This document shows positions 16,296 to 23,636 of a stretch of 64,000 bases of DNA, one piece after another. The notes under the pieces are model-generated. The model was not told the origin of the DNA, searched no databases, and saw only the letters and a list, made by a program, of their open reading frames with translations. The DNA comes from Streptomyces sp. NBC_00258. Its GTDB lineage: Bacteria; Actinomycetota; Actinomycetes; Streptomycetales; Streptomycetaceae. The stretch spans positions 6,076,001 through 6,140,000 of the forward strand of contig NZ_CP108081.1 of NCBI RefSeq assembly GCF_036182465.1. Reading direction: 5' to 3'. Numbering within the stretch: the stretch's first letter is position 1; every line of letters begins with the position of its first letter. Both the position numbers and the translations under genes were made by a program.

Positions 16296-17669
16296 TTGGC
16301 GGTCCAGAGGGCACAGGCCGACGTCTTCCGGCCGTACGGACGCAAGGAGCTCGCGGCGCTGTTACGCCGGTCGTCGCTGACCGAGCAGTACCGGCGCGAG
16401 GCACAGGCCGTCGCCGAAGTGCTTCCGTTCCGCACGAACTCGTACGTCGTCGACCACCTCATCGACTGGTCGGCCGTTCCCGACGACCCGATGTTCCGGC
16501 TGACCTTTCCGCAGCCGGACATGCTGCCCCTCGACGACCGGCTCCGGGTGGCCGGGCTTCTCGACGCGTCCGCCTCTCGGGCGCTGCTCGGCGAGGCGGT
16601 GCGCGGCATACGGAGCCGGCTGAACCCCCACCCCGCGGGCCAGCTGGAGCGGAACGTCCCCACAGCCGGGAGGCAGGGACAGAGCGGGGAGCAGGGCGAG
16701 CGGGGAATCCCCGGGATCCAGCACAAGTACCGCGAGACCGTGCTGTTCTTTCCGCGCCGGGGCCAGACGTGTCACGCCTACTGCACCTACTGCTTCCGGT
16801 GGGCGCAGTTCGTGGGCGACACGGACCTGAAGTTCGCCGGTGACGTGGAGCCGCTGGTGCGGTATCTGCGTGAGCACACCGAGGTCACCGATGTGCTGGT
16901 GACCGGCGGCGATCCCCTGGTGATGTCCGCGGGGCTGCTCGCCCGCTGTGTCGAACCCCTGCTCGACGGCGGCCTGGAGCACGTGTCGACGATCCGTCTC
17001 GGCACCAAGTCGCTGAGCTACTGGCCGCATCGCTTCCTCACCGACCCGGACTCGGAGGAGCTGCTCGCGCTGTTCCGGCGGATCGTCGCGGCCGGACGGC
17101 ATCTGGTGGTCATGGCGCACTACTCGCACCCCCGGGAGCTGTCGACCGACGTCGCCCTGGAGGCGGTCCGCCGGGTGCGCGAGACGGGCGCGACCGTCCG
17201 GGTGCAGGCCCCGGTCATCCGCGGGGTCAACGACGAGGCCGGGCTGTGGGCGGAGTTGTGGTCGTCGGCGGTACGGCTCGGCATGGTGCCGTACTACATG
17301 TTCGTCGAGCGGGACACGGGGCCGCAGGACTACTTCGCCGTGCCGCTCGTCCGGGCCTGGGAGATCTTCCGGGACTCCGCCGCGCAGGTCTCCGGGCTCG
17401 GCCGTACGGCCCGGGGGCCCGTGATGTCCGCCGACGAGGGCAAGGTCTGTGTGGACGGTGTGCTGAACCTCGGCGACGACGAGGTGTTCGTCCTCCGGTA
17501 TCTGCAGGCGCGCCGGCCGTCCTGGGTGGGACGACCGTTTCTGGCCCGCTTCGATCCGCGGGCCACCTGGTTCTCCCAGCTCGCGCCGGTCTCCGGCGTC
17601 CCGGACAGCTCGCCGTGGGCGAGGCTGCCCGGCGGGCTCACGCCGCAGGGTGCCGGAGCAGGCCGGTGA
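16296..17669 (+). CDS. KamA-family radical SAM aminomutase in the RiPP locus
   Basis: A 457-residue member of the lysine 2,3-aminomutase family. The radical SAM cluster motif CxxxCxxC is 'CHAYCTYC' (Cys159, 163, 166), followed by 'TGGDPL' near 203, 'HYSHPRE' near 276 and 'QAPVIRGVND' near 305, all family hallmarks. Lys383 in 'GPVMSADEGKV' is placed to hold PLP. Asp313 ('GVND') and Asp340 ('ERDTG') are in the places of the acidic residues that bind the lysine side-chain amine in characterised enzymes, so lysine or a lysine-like substrate is plausible. TTG 16296 is fixed by GAGGAGGG six bases upstream. Codon 23 (16362-16364) is TTA, so bldA should gate expression. The gene runs convergently into an ATP-grasp gene, overlapping it by 32 bases. 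I infer it makes a beta-amino acid for the peptide product; a catabolic role is less likely given the neighbours. Confidence 0.88.
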   Translation: MAVQRAQADVFRPYGRKELAALLRRSSLTEQYRREAQAVAEVLPFRTNSYVVDHLIDWSAVPDDPMFRLTFPQPDMLPLDDRLRVAGLLDASASRALLGEAVRGIRSRLNPHPAGQLERNVPTAGRQGQSGEQGERGIPGIQHKYRETVLFFPRRGQTCHAYCTYCFRWAQFVGDTDLKFAGDVEPLVRYLREHTEVTDVLVTGGDPLVMSAGLLARCVEPLLDGGLEHVSTIRLGTKSLSYWPHRFLTDPDSEELLALFRRIVAAGRHLVVMAHYSHPRELSTDVALEAVRRVRETGATVRVQAPVIRGVNDEAGLWAELWSSAVRLGMVPYYMFVERDTGPQDYFAVPLVRAWEIFRDSAAQVSGLGRTARGPVMSADEGKVCVDGVLNLGDDEVFVLRYLQARRPSWVGRPFLARFDPRATWFSQLAPVSGVPDSSPWARLPGGLTPQGAGAGR

Positions 17670-18585
17670 TCAGCTCGACCTGGGCGGCGGTGATGCCGTC
17701 CGGGGTGAGGTCCAGCTCCGTTCCCTCGACGGGCTCCCAGCGGCTGACGGTGGGGTTGACCTCGATGACGACCGGGCCGTCGGGTCCTTCGACGACGTCG
17801 ATGGTCGCCATGTCGAGCCCGAGCGCGCGGACACTCGCCACCAGCAGCTCCGCCAGTTCGCCGGTGAGCGGAGCGGGCGCCCAGCGCAGCGGGTGGAGCA
17901 GGCTGCGCACGCTTCCGTCGGGTGCGGTGCTGATGTGGAAGTGGCAGGAGGCGACCTGGTCTCCGATGACGACCGCGCGCAGGTCGCGACCCGGATTCTC
18001 GACGAACTTCTGGGCGCAGAGCACGTGATGGCGCTTCAGCCAGTGCCAGATCACGATGTCCTCGCGGAGCCCGAGGAGGCTGCCGGGCTGCCCTCCGCGG
18101 CCGACGGGAACGAGCCGGATCACATCCACCGAGGCGTGTCCGGTGATCGGTTTGACGATGACGTCGTCCCAGTCGACGAGGCACCGCTCGACGTCCGCGG
18201 CACTGCGCACGGCACGGGTCTCGGGGACCGGGACCCCGGCCGCCGCGAGGGTCGCCGCCTGCCGGATCTTGTTCTGGCAGACCCGGAGCGAGGCGACCGG
18301 ATTGACCAGCCGGGTGCCGCTCTCCTCCAGCATGGTCAGCCAGTCGTAGAGCAGTGCCAGGTCGCCCTCGGTGTGCCGGGTGAGGACGCGTGCCGTCACG
18401 ACGGCGAGTGCGGGCACCTCGCGGATGCCCTGCGGTCCGGCGAATCCGGGCGGGGAACCGTGGGGCAGGATCTCCCCCCAGTCCACCCGCTCCGAGTCGA
18501 TGCCCCGGTCGGCCAGTCCCGCGCAGAGCGTGTCGACTTCCCAGTCGCTCTGCACCCGGTCGAGCAGCCATACGGATTCACCCAC
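17638..18585 (-). CDS. RimK-like ATP-grasp ligase in the RiPP locus
   Basis: A 315-residue ATP-grasp protein. The N-terminal domain (1-100) is a variable pre-ATP-grasp fold; ATP-binding features follow: 'VIVKPITGHASVDV' (Lys145), 'CAQKFVENPGRDLRAVVIGD' (Lys193, Glu196, Asp201, as in RimK relatives) and the metal-binding 'VVIEVNPTVSRWEP' (Glu275, Asn277). The family joins an amine to a carboxylate via an acyl phosphate, and several members modify ribosomal peptides. GTG 18585 follows GGGGGTAGCG. It is divergent from tfuA with 110 bases between and convergent with the KamA-like gene. I infer a role in coupling an amino acid to the repeat peptide or in crosslinking it; the substrate is not shown by sequence. 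Confidence 0.85.
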   Translation of the reverse strand: MGESVWLLDRVQSDWEVDTLCAGLADRGIDSERVDWGEILPHGSPPGFAGPQGIREVPALAVVTARVLTRHTEGDLALLYDWLTMLEESGTRLVNPVASLRVCQNKIRQAATLAAAGVPVPETRAVRSAADVERCLVDWDDVIVKPITGHASVDVIRLVPVGRGGQPGSLLGLREDIVIWHWLKRHHVLCAQKFVENPGRDLRAVVIGDQVASCHFHISTAPDGSVRSLLHPLRWAPAPLTGELAELLVASVRALGLDMATIDVVEGPDGPVVIEVNPTVSRWEPVEGTELDLTPDGITAAQVELITGLLRHPAA

Positions 18586-18594
18586 CGCTACCCC

Positions 18595-18606
18595 CGTTTC
18601 GAAACG
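18595..18606. promoter_or_regulatory. Palindrome between ATP-grasp gene and tfuA
   Basis: CGTTTCGAAACG is a perfect 12-base palindrome in the 110-base divergent region, 10 bases above the GTG of the ATP-grasp gene. Flanking CCC and CGGG extend it loosely. It is a candidate operator for both directions. No regulator gene is present in the locus, so a regulator elsewhere would have to act on it. Confidence 0.4.
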
Positions 18607-18695
18607 TTCGGGTATTCGGCGAGCGATGCTACCTCGACCACCTCGGCGCGTCTCCCGCCTTTTCTTTCCGGCCGAATTTCACTGGAGGTGCCGCA

Positions 18696-19430
18696 ATGAG
18701 AACATGTGTGTTCCTGGGGCCGACCCTGCCATTGCCGGAGGCCGAAAAGATACTGCCGATGGCCGATTTCCTGCCCCCTGTCTCGGTCGGGGACGTACTC
18801 AGGGCCGTACGGGACGGATACGAGAACCTGGTGCTCATCGACGGATACTTCCACGGCGTTCCGTCGGTGTGGCACAAGGAAATCATGTACGCGCTGTCGC
18901 TGAATATCGGCGTGGCCGGCTGCTCCAGTATGGGAGCGCTCCGCGCCGCCGAGCTGTGGCCGTACGGAATGGCCGGAAGCGGTCGGATCTTCGAGGCATA
19001 TCGCGACGGAACCCACGAGAGCGACGACGAGGTCGCCGTGCTGCACGGTGACGGGGAATCCGGCTACCGCTGCGCGTCGGAACCCCTGGTCAACATCCGC
19101 CACGGACTGGGCCTGGCCCGCCGGGCGGGGGTGGTCTCCGCCGCGCTGGAGCGGCAACTGGTCGCGCGCGCCAGGGCGTTGTTCTACGCGGACCGGCACT
19201 GGTCCCGCGTGGTGGCGGACCTGGCAGGTCTCACCGGCTCGGAGGACGAGGCGGCGCGGCTGCGCCGGTTCCTGCGCGAGACCGACACCGATCTGAAACG
19301 CGCCGACGCGATCGAGACACTGTGGCGCATTGCCGACGGGGATCTCAGACGGCCTGAAATGGTCGAGGATTTCACCTTTGAGGAGACCCACAGCTTCCTC
19401 GTGCTGCGCATGGCGGAAGGCATGAATTGA
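18696..19430 (+). CDS. tfuA: TfuA-like protein (thioamidation partner of YcaO)
   Basis: A 244-residue TfuA-family protein. The conserved block is unmistakable: 'CVFLGPTLP' at the start, 'VLIDGYFHGVPSVWHKEIMYAL', 'GCSSMGALRAAEL', 'GMAGSGRIFEAYRDG' and 'DDEVAVLH'. In known systems TfuA works with YcaO to install backbone thioamides, probably by delivering sulfide, both in archaeal McrA and in bacterial RiPPs of the thioviridamide and thiovarsolin kinds. ATG 18696 has GGAGGTG 5 bases upstream. It precedes the peptide gene by 95 bases and is not co-directional with any upstream gene. Confidence 0.93.
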   Translation: MRTCVFLGPTLPLPEAEKILPMADFLPPVSVGDVLRAVRDGYENLVLIDGYFHGVPSVWHKEIMYALSLNIGVAGCSSMGALRAAELWPYGMAGSGRIFEAYRDGTHESDDEVAVLHGDGESGYRCASEPLVNIRHGLGLARRAGVVSAALERQLVARARALFYADRHWSRVVADLAGLTGSEDEAARLRRFLRETDTDLKRADAIETLWRIADGDLRRPEMVEDFTFEETHSFLVLRMAEGMN

Positions 19431-19448
19431 CTGGATGGTGAGGCCACG

Positions 19449-19477
19449 TTGACGCATTTCGTGATCATGGCTAGCGT
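19449..19477 (+). promoter_or_regulatory. Promoter of the repeat-peptide gene
   Basis: TTGACG (19449-19454), a 17-base spacer and TAGCGT (19472-19477) match a vegetative sigma-factor promoter well. It sits between the tfuA stop and the peptide ATG (49 bases downstream), so the substrate can be made in excess over TfuA. Confidence 0.72.
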
Positions 19478-19525
19478 TTGAATCGTTGACTGTCATCCAG
19501 CTAATCCAGCTTTAGGAGGGCACAC

Positions 19526-19702
19526 ATGTCGAAGGTAGTGCGGCAGCAGGTGGCCAGTGCGGGAGCCGCGAATTCCGTGAAGACTTCCGTGCACAGCGCG
19601 GGTGCGGCGAACTCCGTGAAGAATCGGGTGAGCTCCGCCGGCGCCGCCAACGCCGTGAAGTCTTCGGTGTCCAGCGCAGGCGCGGCCAACGGCGCCTGTT
19701 AG
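19526..19702 (+). CDS. 58-residue tandem-repeat RiPP precursor peptide (candidate)
   Basis: ATG 19526 follows AGGAGGG by five bases and the frame ends at TAG 19700-19702. After Met-Ser-Lys, the whole peptide is four 13-residue units of the form x-V-(K/R)-x-x-V-x-SAGAAN, then Gly-Ala-Cys: 3 + 52 + 3 residues. The units are VVRQQVASAGAAN, SVKTSVHSAGAAN, SVKNRVSSAGAAN and AVKSSVSSAGAAN. Silent positions differ between units, so the protein repeat, not just the DNA, has been kept. There is no separate acidic leader. The only Cys is the last residue. Position between tfuA and ycaO makes it the likely substrate. Either each SAGAAN block is a core (multi-core precursor) or the repeats are a scaffold and the C-terminal GAC is modified or extended. 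I do not recognise the peptide. Confidence 0.9.
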   Translation: MSKVVRQQVASAGAANSVKTSVHSAGAANSVKNRVSSAGAANAVKSSVSSAGAANGAC

Positions 19703-19707
19703 GCGTT
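19688..19707 (+). promoter_or_regulatory. Possible hairpin over the peptide stop and ycaO start
   Basis: AACGGCGCCT and AGGCGTT can pair (one bulged G) around GTT, burying the peptide's TAG and the TTG start of ycaO. This could make ycaO translation depend on ribosomes finishing the peptide, giving more substrate than enzyme. The stem is short, so this is tentative. Confidence 0.3.
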
Positions 19708-20926
19708 GACAGATTTCCGCAGGGCCGATCCCCCACTCGGGCGGAGCGGCCGATCGGTTTCCGGAATACCGCCCGAAGTGACATTGCGGCGTTTCGGCCC
19801 CGTGGGAAAGCGAATCGGGATAACCCGGCTGGCCGATGTGACCGGCCTCGACCGTGTCGGTCTGCCGGTTTGTCTCGCGCTCCGGCCCACGGCCCGTTCG
19901 CTGGTGACGAGCATCGGGAAGGGCCCGACTCCCGCCGCGGCCAAGGTCGGCGCCCTGATGGAGAGCATCGAGACCTGGCATGCGGAGCACCTCGATCTGC
20001 CCACCCGGACCGCGACCCCCGCCGAGCTCACCGCCGACGGCGAGCGTGCCCTGGACGTGACCGAACTGCCCCGGGCCGTCGGCGCGGTGATCGACCCGCA
20101 TAAACCACGGTCCTGGGTACGGGGAGTCGACCTCTCCACCCGGGCGCCCACCTGGGTCCCGGTCGACTCCGTCTCGATGGACTTCGTGGCCGAACGGCTC
20201 GGCGAGCCCGGACTCGCCAGGAACTCCAACGGCCTCGCCTCCGGAAACAGCCTGGAGCAGGCGATGCTGCACGGCCTGTGCGAGGTCGTCGAGCGGGACG
20301 CCGAGTCCCGCTGGCGTGCCTCCTCGGACTCGTACCGAGTGCGGCTGGACACGGTGGACGACCCGGACTGCCGGCGGCTGATCGGGATGATCGACGCGGC
20401 GGGTCTCCACCTGGCGGCCTGGGACGTGACCTCGCACACCGGGGTGCCCTGCTACGGCTGTGTCGTACTGGCTCCGCCGGGCCTCGACGGAGACCTGGAC
20501 GCCGGAGTGCACGACGGCTTCAGCTGCCGCCCCTCTCCCGCGGCGGCCCTCGCCGGAGCGGTCGAGGAAGCGCTCCAGAAACGTCTGACCTACATCGCCG
20601 GCAGCCGGGACGACCTCAGCCGCGAGGAGGTCGAACGGGTCCGCGCGCCGGAGCTGATCGACGCCGTCTGGGACGAACTGGCCGCAGAGCCCGCCGACAT
20701 GGACCTCCAGGACCGGCCGACGCTGGCCACCGGCACCTTGGCCGGTGATCTCCGTGCCGTACTGCGAGCCGTCACCTCCGGCTCCCGGCACACCGTGACC
20801 GCGGTCGACCTGACCCGCCCCGATGCCGGGGTGCCGGTGGCCAAGGTGATCGTCACCCGCATGGAAGGACCCTTCGGGATGTGCGCTCCCGCGTCGCCCG
20901 ACGAGTCCGCTCCGGGAGAGCGGTGA
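19706..20926 (+). CDS. ycaO: YcaO-domain protein, thioamide-forming type
   Basis: A 406-residue YcaO enzyme, which phosphorylates a backbone amide oxygen with ATP. ATP/Mg-binding motifs: 'SLVTSIGKG' (residues 65-73), 'AKVGALMESIETWHAEH' (Glu86, Glu89) and 'SNGLASGNSLEQAMLHGLCEVVERDAESRW' near 172-201. The C-terminus ends '...CAPASPDESAPGER' without the Pro-rich PxPxP tail of azoline-forming YcaO proteins, and no E1-like or Ocin-ThiF partner is present; with TfuA this points to thioamidation. TTG 19706 is three bases past the peptide stop, suggesting translational coupling; GTG 19778 is an alternative start that loses only a non-conserved segment. The stop overlaps the start of the exporter gene. 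Confidence 0.92.
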   Translation: MTDFRRADPPLGRSGRSVSGIPPEVTLRRFGPVGKRIGITRLADVTGLDRVGLPVCLALRPTARSLVTSIGKGPTPAAAKVGALMESIETWHAEHLDLPTRTATPAELTADGERALDVTELPRAVGAVIDPHKPRSWVRGVDLSTRAPTWVPVDSVSMDFVAERLGEPGLARNSNGLASGNSLEQAMLHGLCEVVERDAESRWRASSDSYRVRLDTVDDPDCRRLIGMIDAAGLHLAAWDVTSHTGVPCYGCVVLAPPGLDGDLDAGVHDGFSCRPSPAAALAGAVEEALQKRLTYIAGSRDDLSREEVERVRAPELIDAVWDELAAEPADMDLQDRPTLATGTLAGDLRAVLRAVTSGSRHTVTAVDLTRPDAGVPVAKVIVTRMEGPFGMCAPASPDESAPGER

Positions 20927-22209
20927 GGTCGGCCGCCGTCGGTACGGACGTCACCGCACGGGACACGGGCCGCCGGGACTTCCGCCGGATGTGGACGGGC
21001 CAGAGCATCAGCCTCGTCGGCGATCAGGTGTCCCTGTTCGCCCTGCCCAGCCTGGCCATTCTGGTGCTGGACGCCACCGGGCCCCAGGTCGGCGTGCTGC
21101 ACGCGATGGCGACGATCGCCTTTCCCGCGCTCGGCCTGTTCGTCGGCGCCTTCATGGATCACGTCAGGTGCCGCCCCTTCATGATCGGCGCGGATCTGCT
21201 GCGCCTGGTCCTCTTCCTGTCCATCGCGGCGCTGGCGCTGACGGACGCGCTCGGGCTGTGGCACCTCTATGCCGCGGCGGCGCTCGCGAGCGTGTGCACC
21301 GTCGTGTTCGACGTCGGATACCAGACACACCTGCCCCGCCTGGTCAGCCGCGACTTCCTGCCGCTCGGCAACGCGCGCCTCGAAATGTCCAGCAGCGTGG
21401 CCCGCGCGGGCGGCCCCGCCATCGCCGGCGCGGTCACCCAGCTGCTGGGTCCCGCGCTCGCCGTCGCGGCCAACGCGCTCAGCTTCCTCGCCTCCGCGGC
21501 CGGCCTGCTCACCATCCGCACCCCCGAGTCCGCCGTACCGGACCCGACCGGCGCCCCCTGGCGGAAGCAGATCCTGGACGGCGCGCGGTACATGTGGCGT
21601 ACGCCCGTCCTGCGATGGCTCTCGGCCGCCGCCGCCCTGCGCAACTTCAGCATGGCCATGGTCGACACCATCCTGCTGCTCTTCCTCTACCGCGCCATGG
21701 ACCTGTCCCCCGCACTGGCCGCCGCCGTCCTGACCGCCGGGGCGCTGGCCGCCGTGCTCGGCGCCGTCGTCAGCCGTCGGCTCGTCCAGCGCATGGGCGC
21801 CGGCCCCGTCCTGCTCGCCACCGCGACCGAGGGAATCGTCTGGGCCGGGGCCCCGCTGGCCCTGGCGACCGGATCGAGCACGGTGGTCATCGCCATCGCC
21901 TTCGTCTCCGCACTGTGGCTGCCGGTCTGGAACATCACCGTCATCACCCTGCGCCAGCTGATCACCCCGCCCCACCTCCTGGGCCGGGTGCACGCCACCG
22001 CCCGCACGATCAACCTGTGCACCATCCCGGTGGGAGCGGTGGCCGGCGGTCTCCTCGCCGGCTGGGCCTCCGACGTGTGGGGCGAAGGCACCGGGCTCGC
22101 CGCCGCCCTGGCCGCCGCGGGCCTGGTCACCGTCAGCGGACTGCCGTTCCTGCTGCGCAAGGAGATCCGTCACATGCGCCAGTTGCCCTCCAGCGAGGAG
22201 ACACCGTGA
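20923..22209 (+). CDS. MFS exporter of the RiPP locus
   Basis: A 428-residue transporter with about 12 transmembrane helices, of the MFS_3/DHA3 drug- and siderophore-export type. Typical signatures: 'FRRMWTGQSISLVGDQVSLFALP' in helix 1, 'GAFMDHVRCRPFMIGADLLR' in the loop after helix 2, and 'RVHATARTINLCTIPVGAVAGGLLAG' in the C-terminal half. GTG 20923 overlaps the ycaO stop by four bases (GTGA) and has GGGAG upstream, so it is translationally coupled. It probably exports the modified peptide or its processed product and may give self-protection. Confidence 0.9.
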   Translation: MRSAAVGTDVTARDTGRRDFRRMWTGQSISLVGDQVSLFALPSLAILVLDATGPQVGVLHAMATIAFPALGLFVGAFMDHVRCRPFMIGADLLRLVLFLSIAALALTDALGLWHLYAAAALASVCTVVFDVGYQTHLPRLVSRDFLPLGNARLEMSSSVARAGGPAIAGAVTQLLGPALAVAANALSFLASAAGLLTIRTPESAVPDPTGAPWRKQILDGARYMWRTPVLRWLSAAAALRNFSMAMVDTILLLFLYRAMDLSPALAAAVLTAGALAAVLGAVVSRRLVQRMGAGPVLLATATEGIVWAGAPLALATGSSTVVIAIAFVSALWLPVWNITVITLRQLITPPHLLGRVHATARTINLCTIPVGAVAGGLLAGWASDVWGEGTGLAAALAAAGLVTVSGLPFLLRKEIRHMRQLPSSEETP

Positions 22210-23462
22210 TGGCTGCCCCCGACCGGCGCACCGGCGGACGCGTCGGGTTCGTCGAACTCCTGCCGCCCGGCGTCCGGCCGACCCCGGGCGCCAACGGCGT
22301 CGCCGGGCTGCGCGCCGCACGCGCGCTCCACTGCGAGACCGTCGTCGTCACCGCCCACCGCGACCGGCTGGAACCGGTCGTCGGCGAACTCGTCGACACC
22401 TGGATCGACTGCGACACCACCAGCGCGGACAGCGTCGCCGACGCCGTGGCCGGCCGGCGACTCGACGCGCTCATCAGCTGGGCCGACCCCTTCGCCGGCA
22501 TCGCCCAGCAGGCGGCGACCCGGCTCCGCCTCGACACGGCCAACCCCGACTGGCCGACCAACGGCTGGAACGACAAGGCCGCCGTACGCGCCCGGCTGGA
22601 CGACCACGGCCTCAACAACGCCCGCTGGTCGGTCATCGCCCCGCACCACGACCTCGCGGCCATGCCGCTGCCGGCACCGGCCGTGGTCAAACCAGTGGAC
22701 GGCTTCTCCAGCCTCGACACCGTACGAGCCGCCACCCTCGCGGAACTGCGGCAGGCGGTCGCCGCACACCGGCGCCGCACCGGCTACGGAGACGCGGTGA
22801 CCCCGGCCGGCCGGCTGATCTGCGAACAGGAGCTGCAGGGTCCGCTGGTCAGCGCCGAGGGCATGGCCGTCGACGGCCGGCTGGAGATTTGGGGTCACAC
22901 CGACCGGACCCTCAGTCCGCCTCCCCACTACGTCGAGACCAGCGTCGCCTTCTCGGCCGAGCCCCTCCACCCCGACCTGGACGACTACGCGGCCGCCGTG
23001 TGCAAGGCGCTCGGCTACCGCAACGGCCCCTTCCACTTCGAGGCCGTACTGACCGACACCGGCCCGGTCCTCGTCGAGATCAACACCCGTCTCGTCGGCG
23101 CCGGAATCCACCGGGCCATCGACCTCGCCACCAGCGCCTCCTGCGCGGAACAGGTGCTGCGCGGCTACCTCGGCCTCCCGCTGCTGCCCCCGCGGGCCGA
23201 CGGCGCGGCCTGCCTCGCCCACCTCACGATCCCGGCCGACGGCCGTGTCGAAGCCGTCGAAGGAATCGACGCCGCCCGCACATCGCCCGGAGTCCACGAC
23301 GTCGTCTGCTCCACCGCCGTCGGCGACACGGTCACCACCACCGGCTCGAACACCGACCGCCTGTGCTACGTCCTCGCCACCGGCGAAACCCGTCACGAGG
23401 CCCGGCTGGCCGCCCGGAACGCAGCTGGGAAAATCGGCATCACGACCGGTCCGTACGCATGA
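22209..23462 (+). CDS. Second ATP-grasp ligase, amino-acid-ligase type
   Basis: A 417-residue protein of the BacD/carnosine-synthase-like ATP-grasp group. The nucleotide site is visible: 'NDKAAVRARLDDHG' (Lys123), 'AVVKPVDGFSSLDT' (Lys161 and the Ser-rich loop), 'CEQEL' (Glu207), 'GPFHFEAVLTDTGPVLVEINTRLVG' (Glu278, Glu290, Asn292, Arg294 contacting metal, ATP and the substrate carboxylate). Such enzymes link free amino acids or extend peptides. ATG 22209 overlaps the exporter stop (TGATG). It ends the plus-strand operon. I infer it joins an amino acid, possibly the KamA product, to the peptide or to a released fragment; whether it acts before or after thioamidation is unknown. Confidence 0.87.
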   Translation: MAAPDRRTGGRVGFVELLPPGVRPTPGANGVAGLRAARALHCETVVVTAHRDRLEPVVGELVDTWIDCDTTSADSVADAVAGRRLDALISWADPFAGIAQQAATRLRLDTANPDWPTNGWNDKAAVRARLDDHGLNNARWSVIAPHHDLAAMPLPAPAVVKPVDGFSSLDTVRAATLAELRQAVAAHRRRTGYGDAVTPAGRLICEQELQGPLVSAEGMAVDGRLEIWGHTDRTLSPPPHYVETSVAFSAEPLHPDLDDYAAAVCKALGYRNGPFHFEAVLTDTGPVLVEINTRLVGAGIHRAIDLATSASCAEQVLRGYLGLPLLPPRADGAACLAHLTIPADGRVEAVEGIDAARTSPGVHDVVCSTAVGDTVTTTGSNTDRLCYVLATGETRHEARLAARNAAGKIGITTGPYA

Positions 23463-23636
23463 CCGTCACACGTCGCCGTCCCGCGCGGAACCCTCCCCCC
23501 GGGTCACCTGCCCCGCACTCAGCACGTTTTCAGCCCACCGCTCATCCTCTGATACGCTGCTTCAGCGACGTCACCCCAGCTGACCAGCACCTCCACCCTC
23601 ACCGGGAATCACCTTCCCGACGTCGGTGGCAGACGG
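23463..23636. other. Non-coding end of the RiPP locus
   Basis: No gene and no clear terminator are seen after the second ATP-grasp gene. This stretch joins the locus to the tRNA-Asp/tRNA-Phe pair and holds the start of the tRNA-Glu-like remnant. Confidence 0.4.

Noticed and set aside
16296..17669. KamA-like gene as part of lysine catabolism
   Set aside because: No beta-lysine mutase, acyltransferase or other catabolic genes nearby; the neighbours are peptide-modifying. Not fully excluded.
22170..23396. Minus-strand frame opposite the second ATP-grasp gene
   Set aside because: No domain, no start signal; the plus-strand ATP-grasp motifs are intact.
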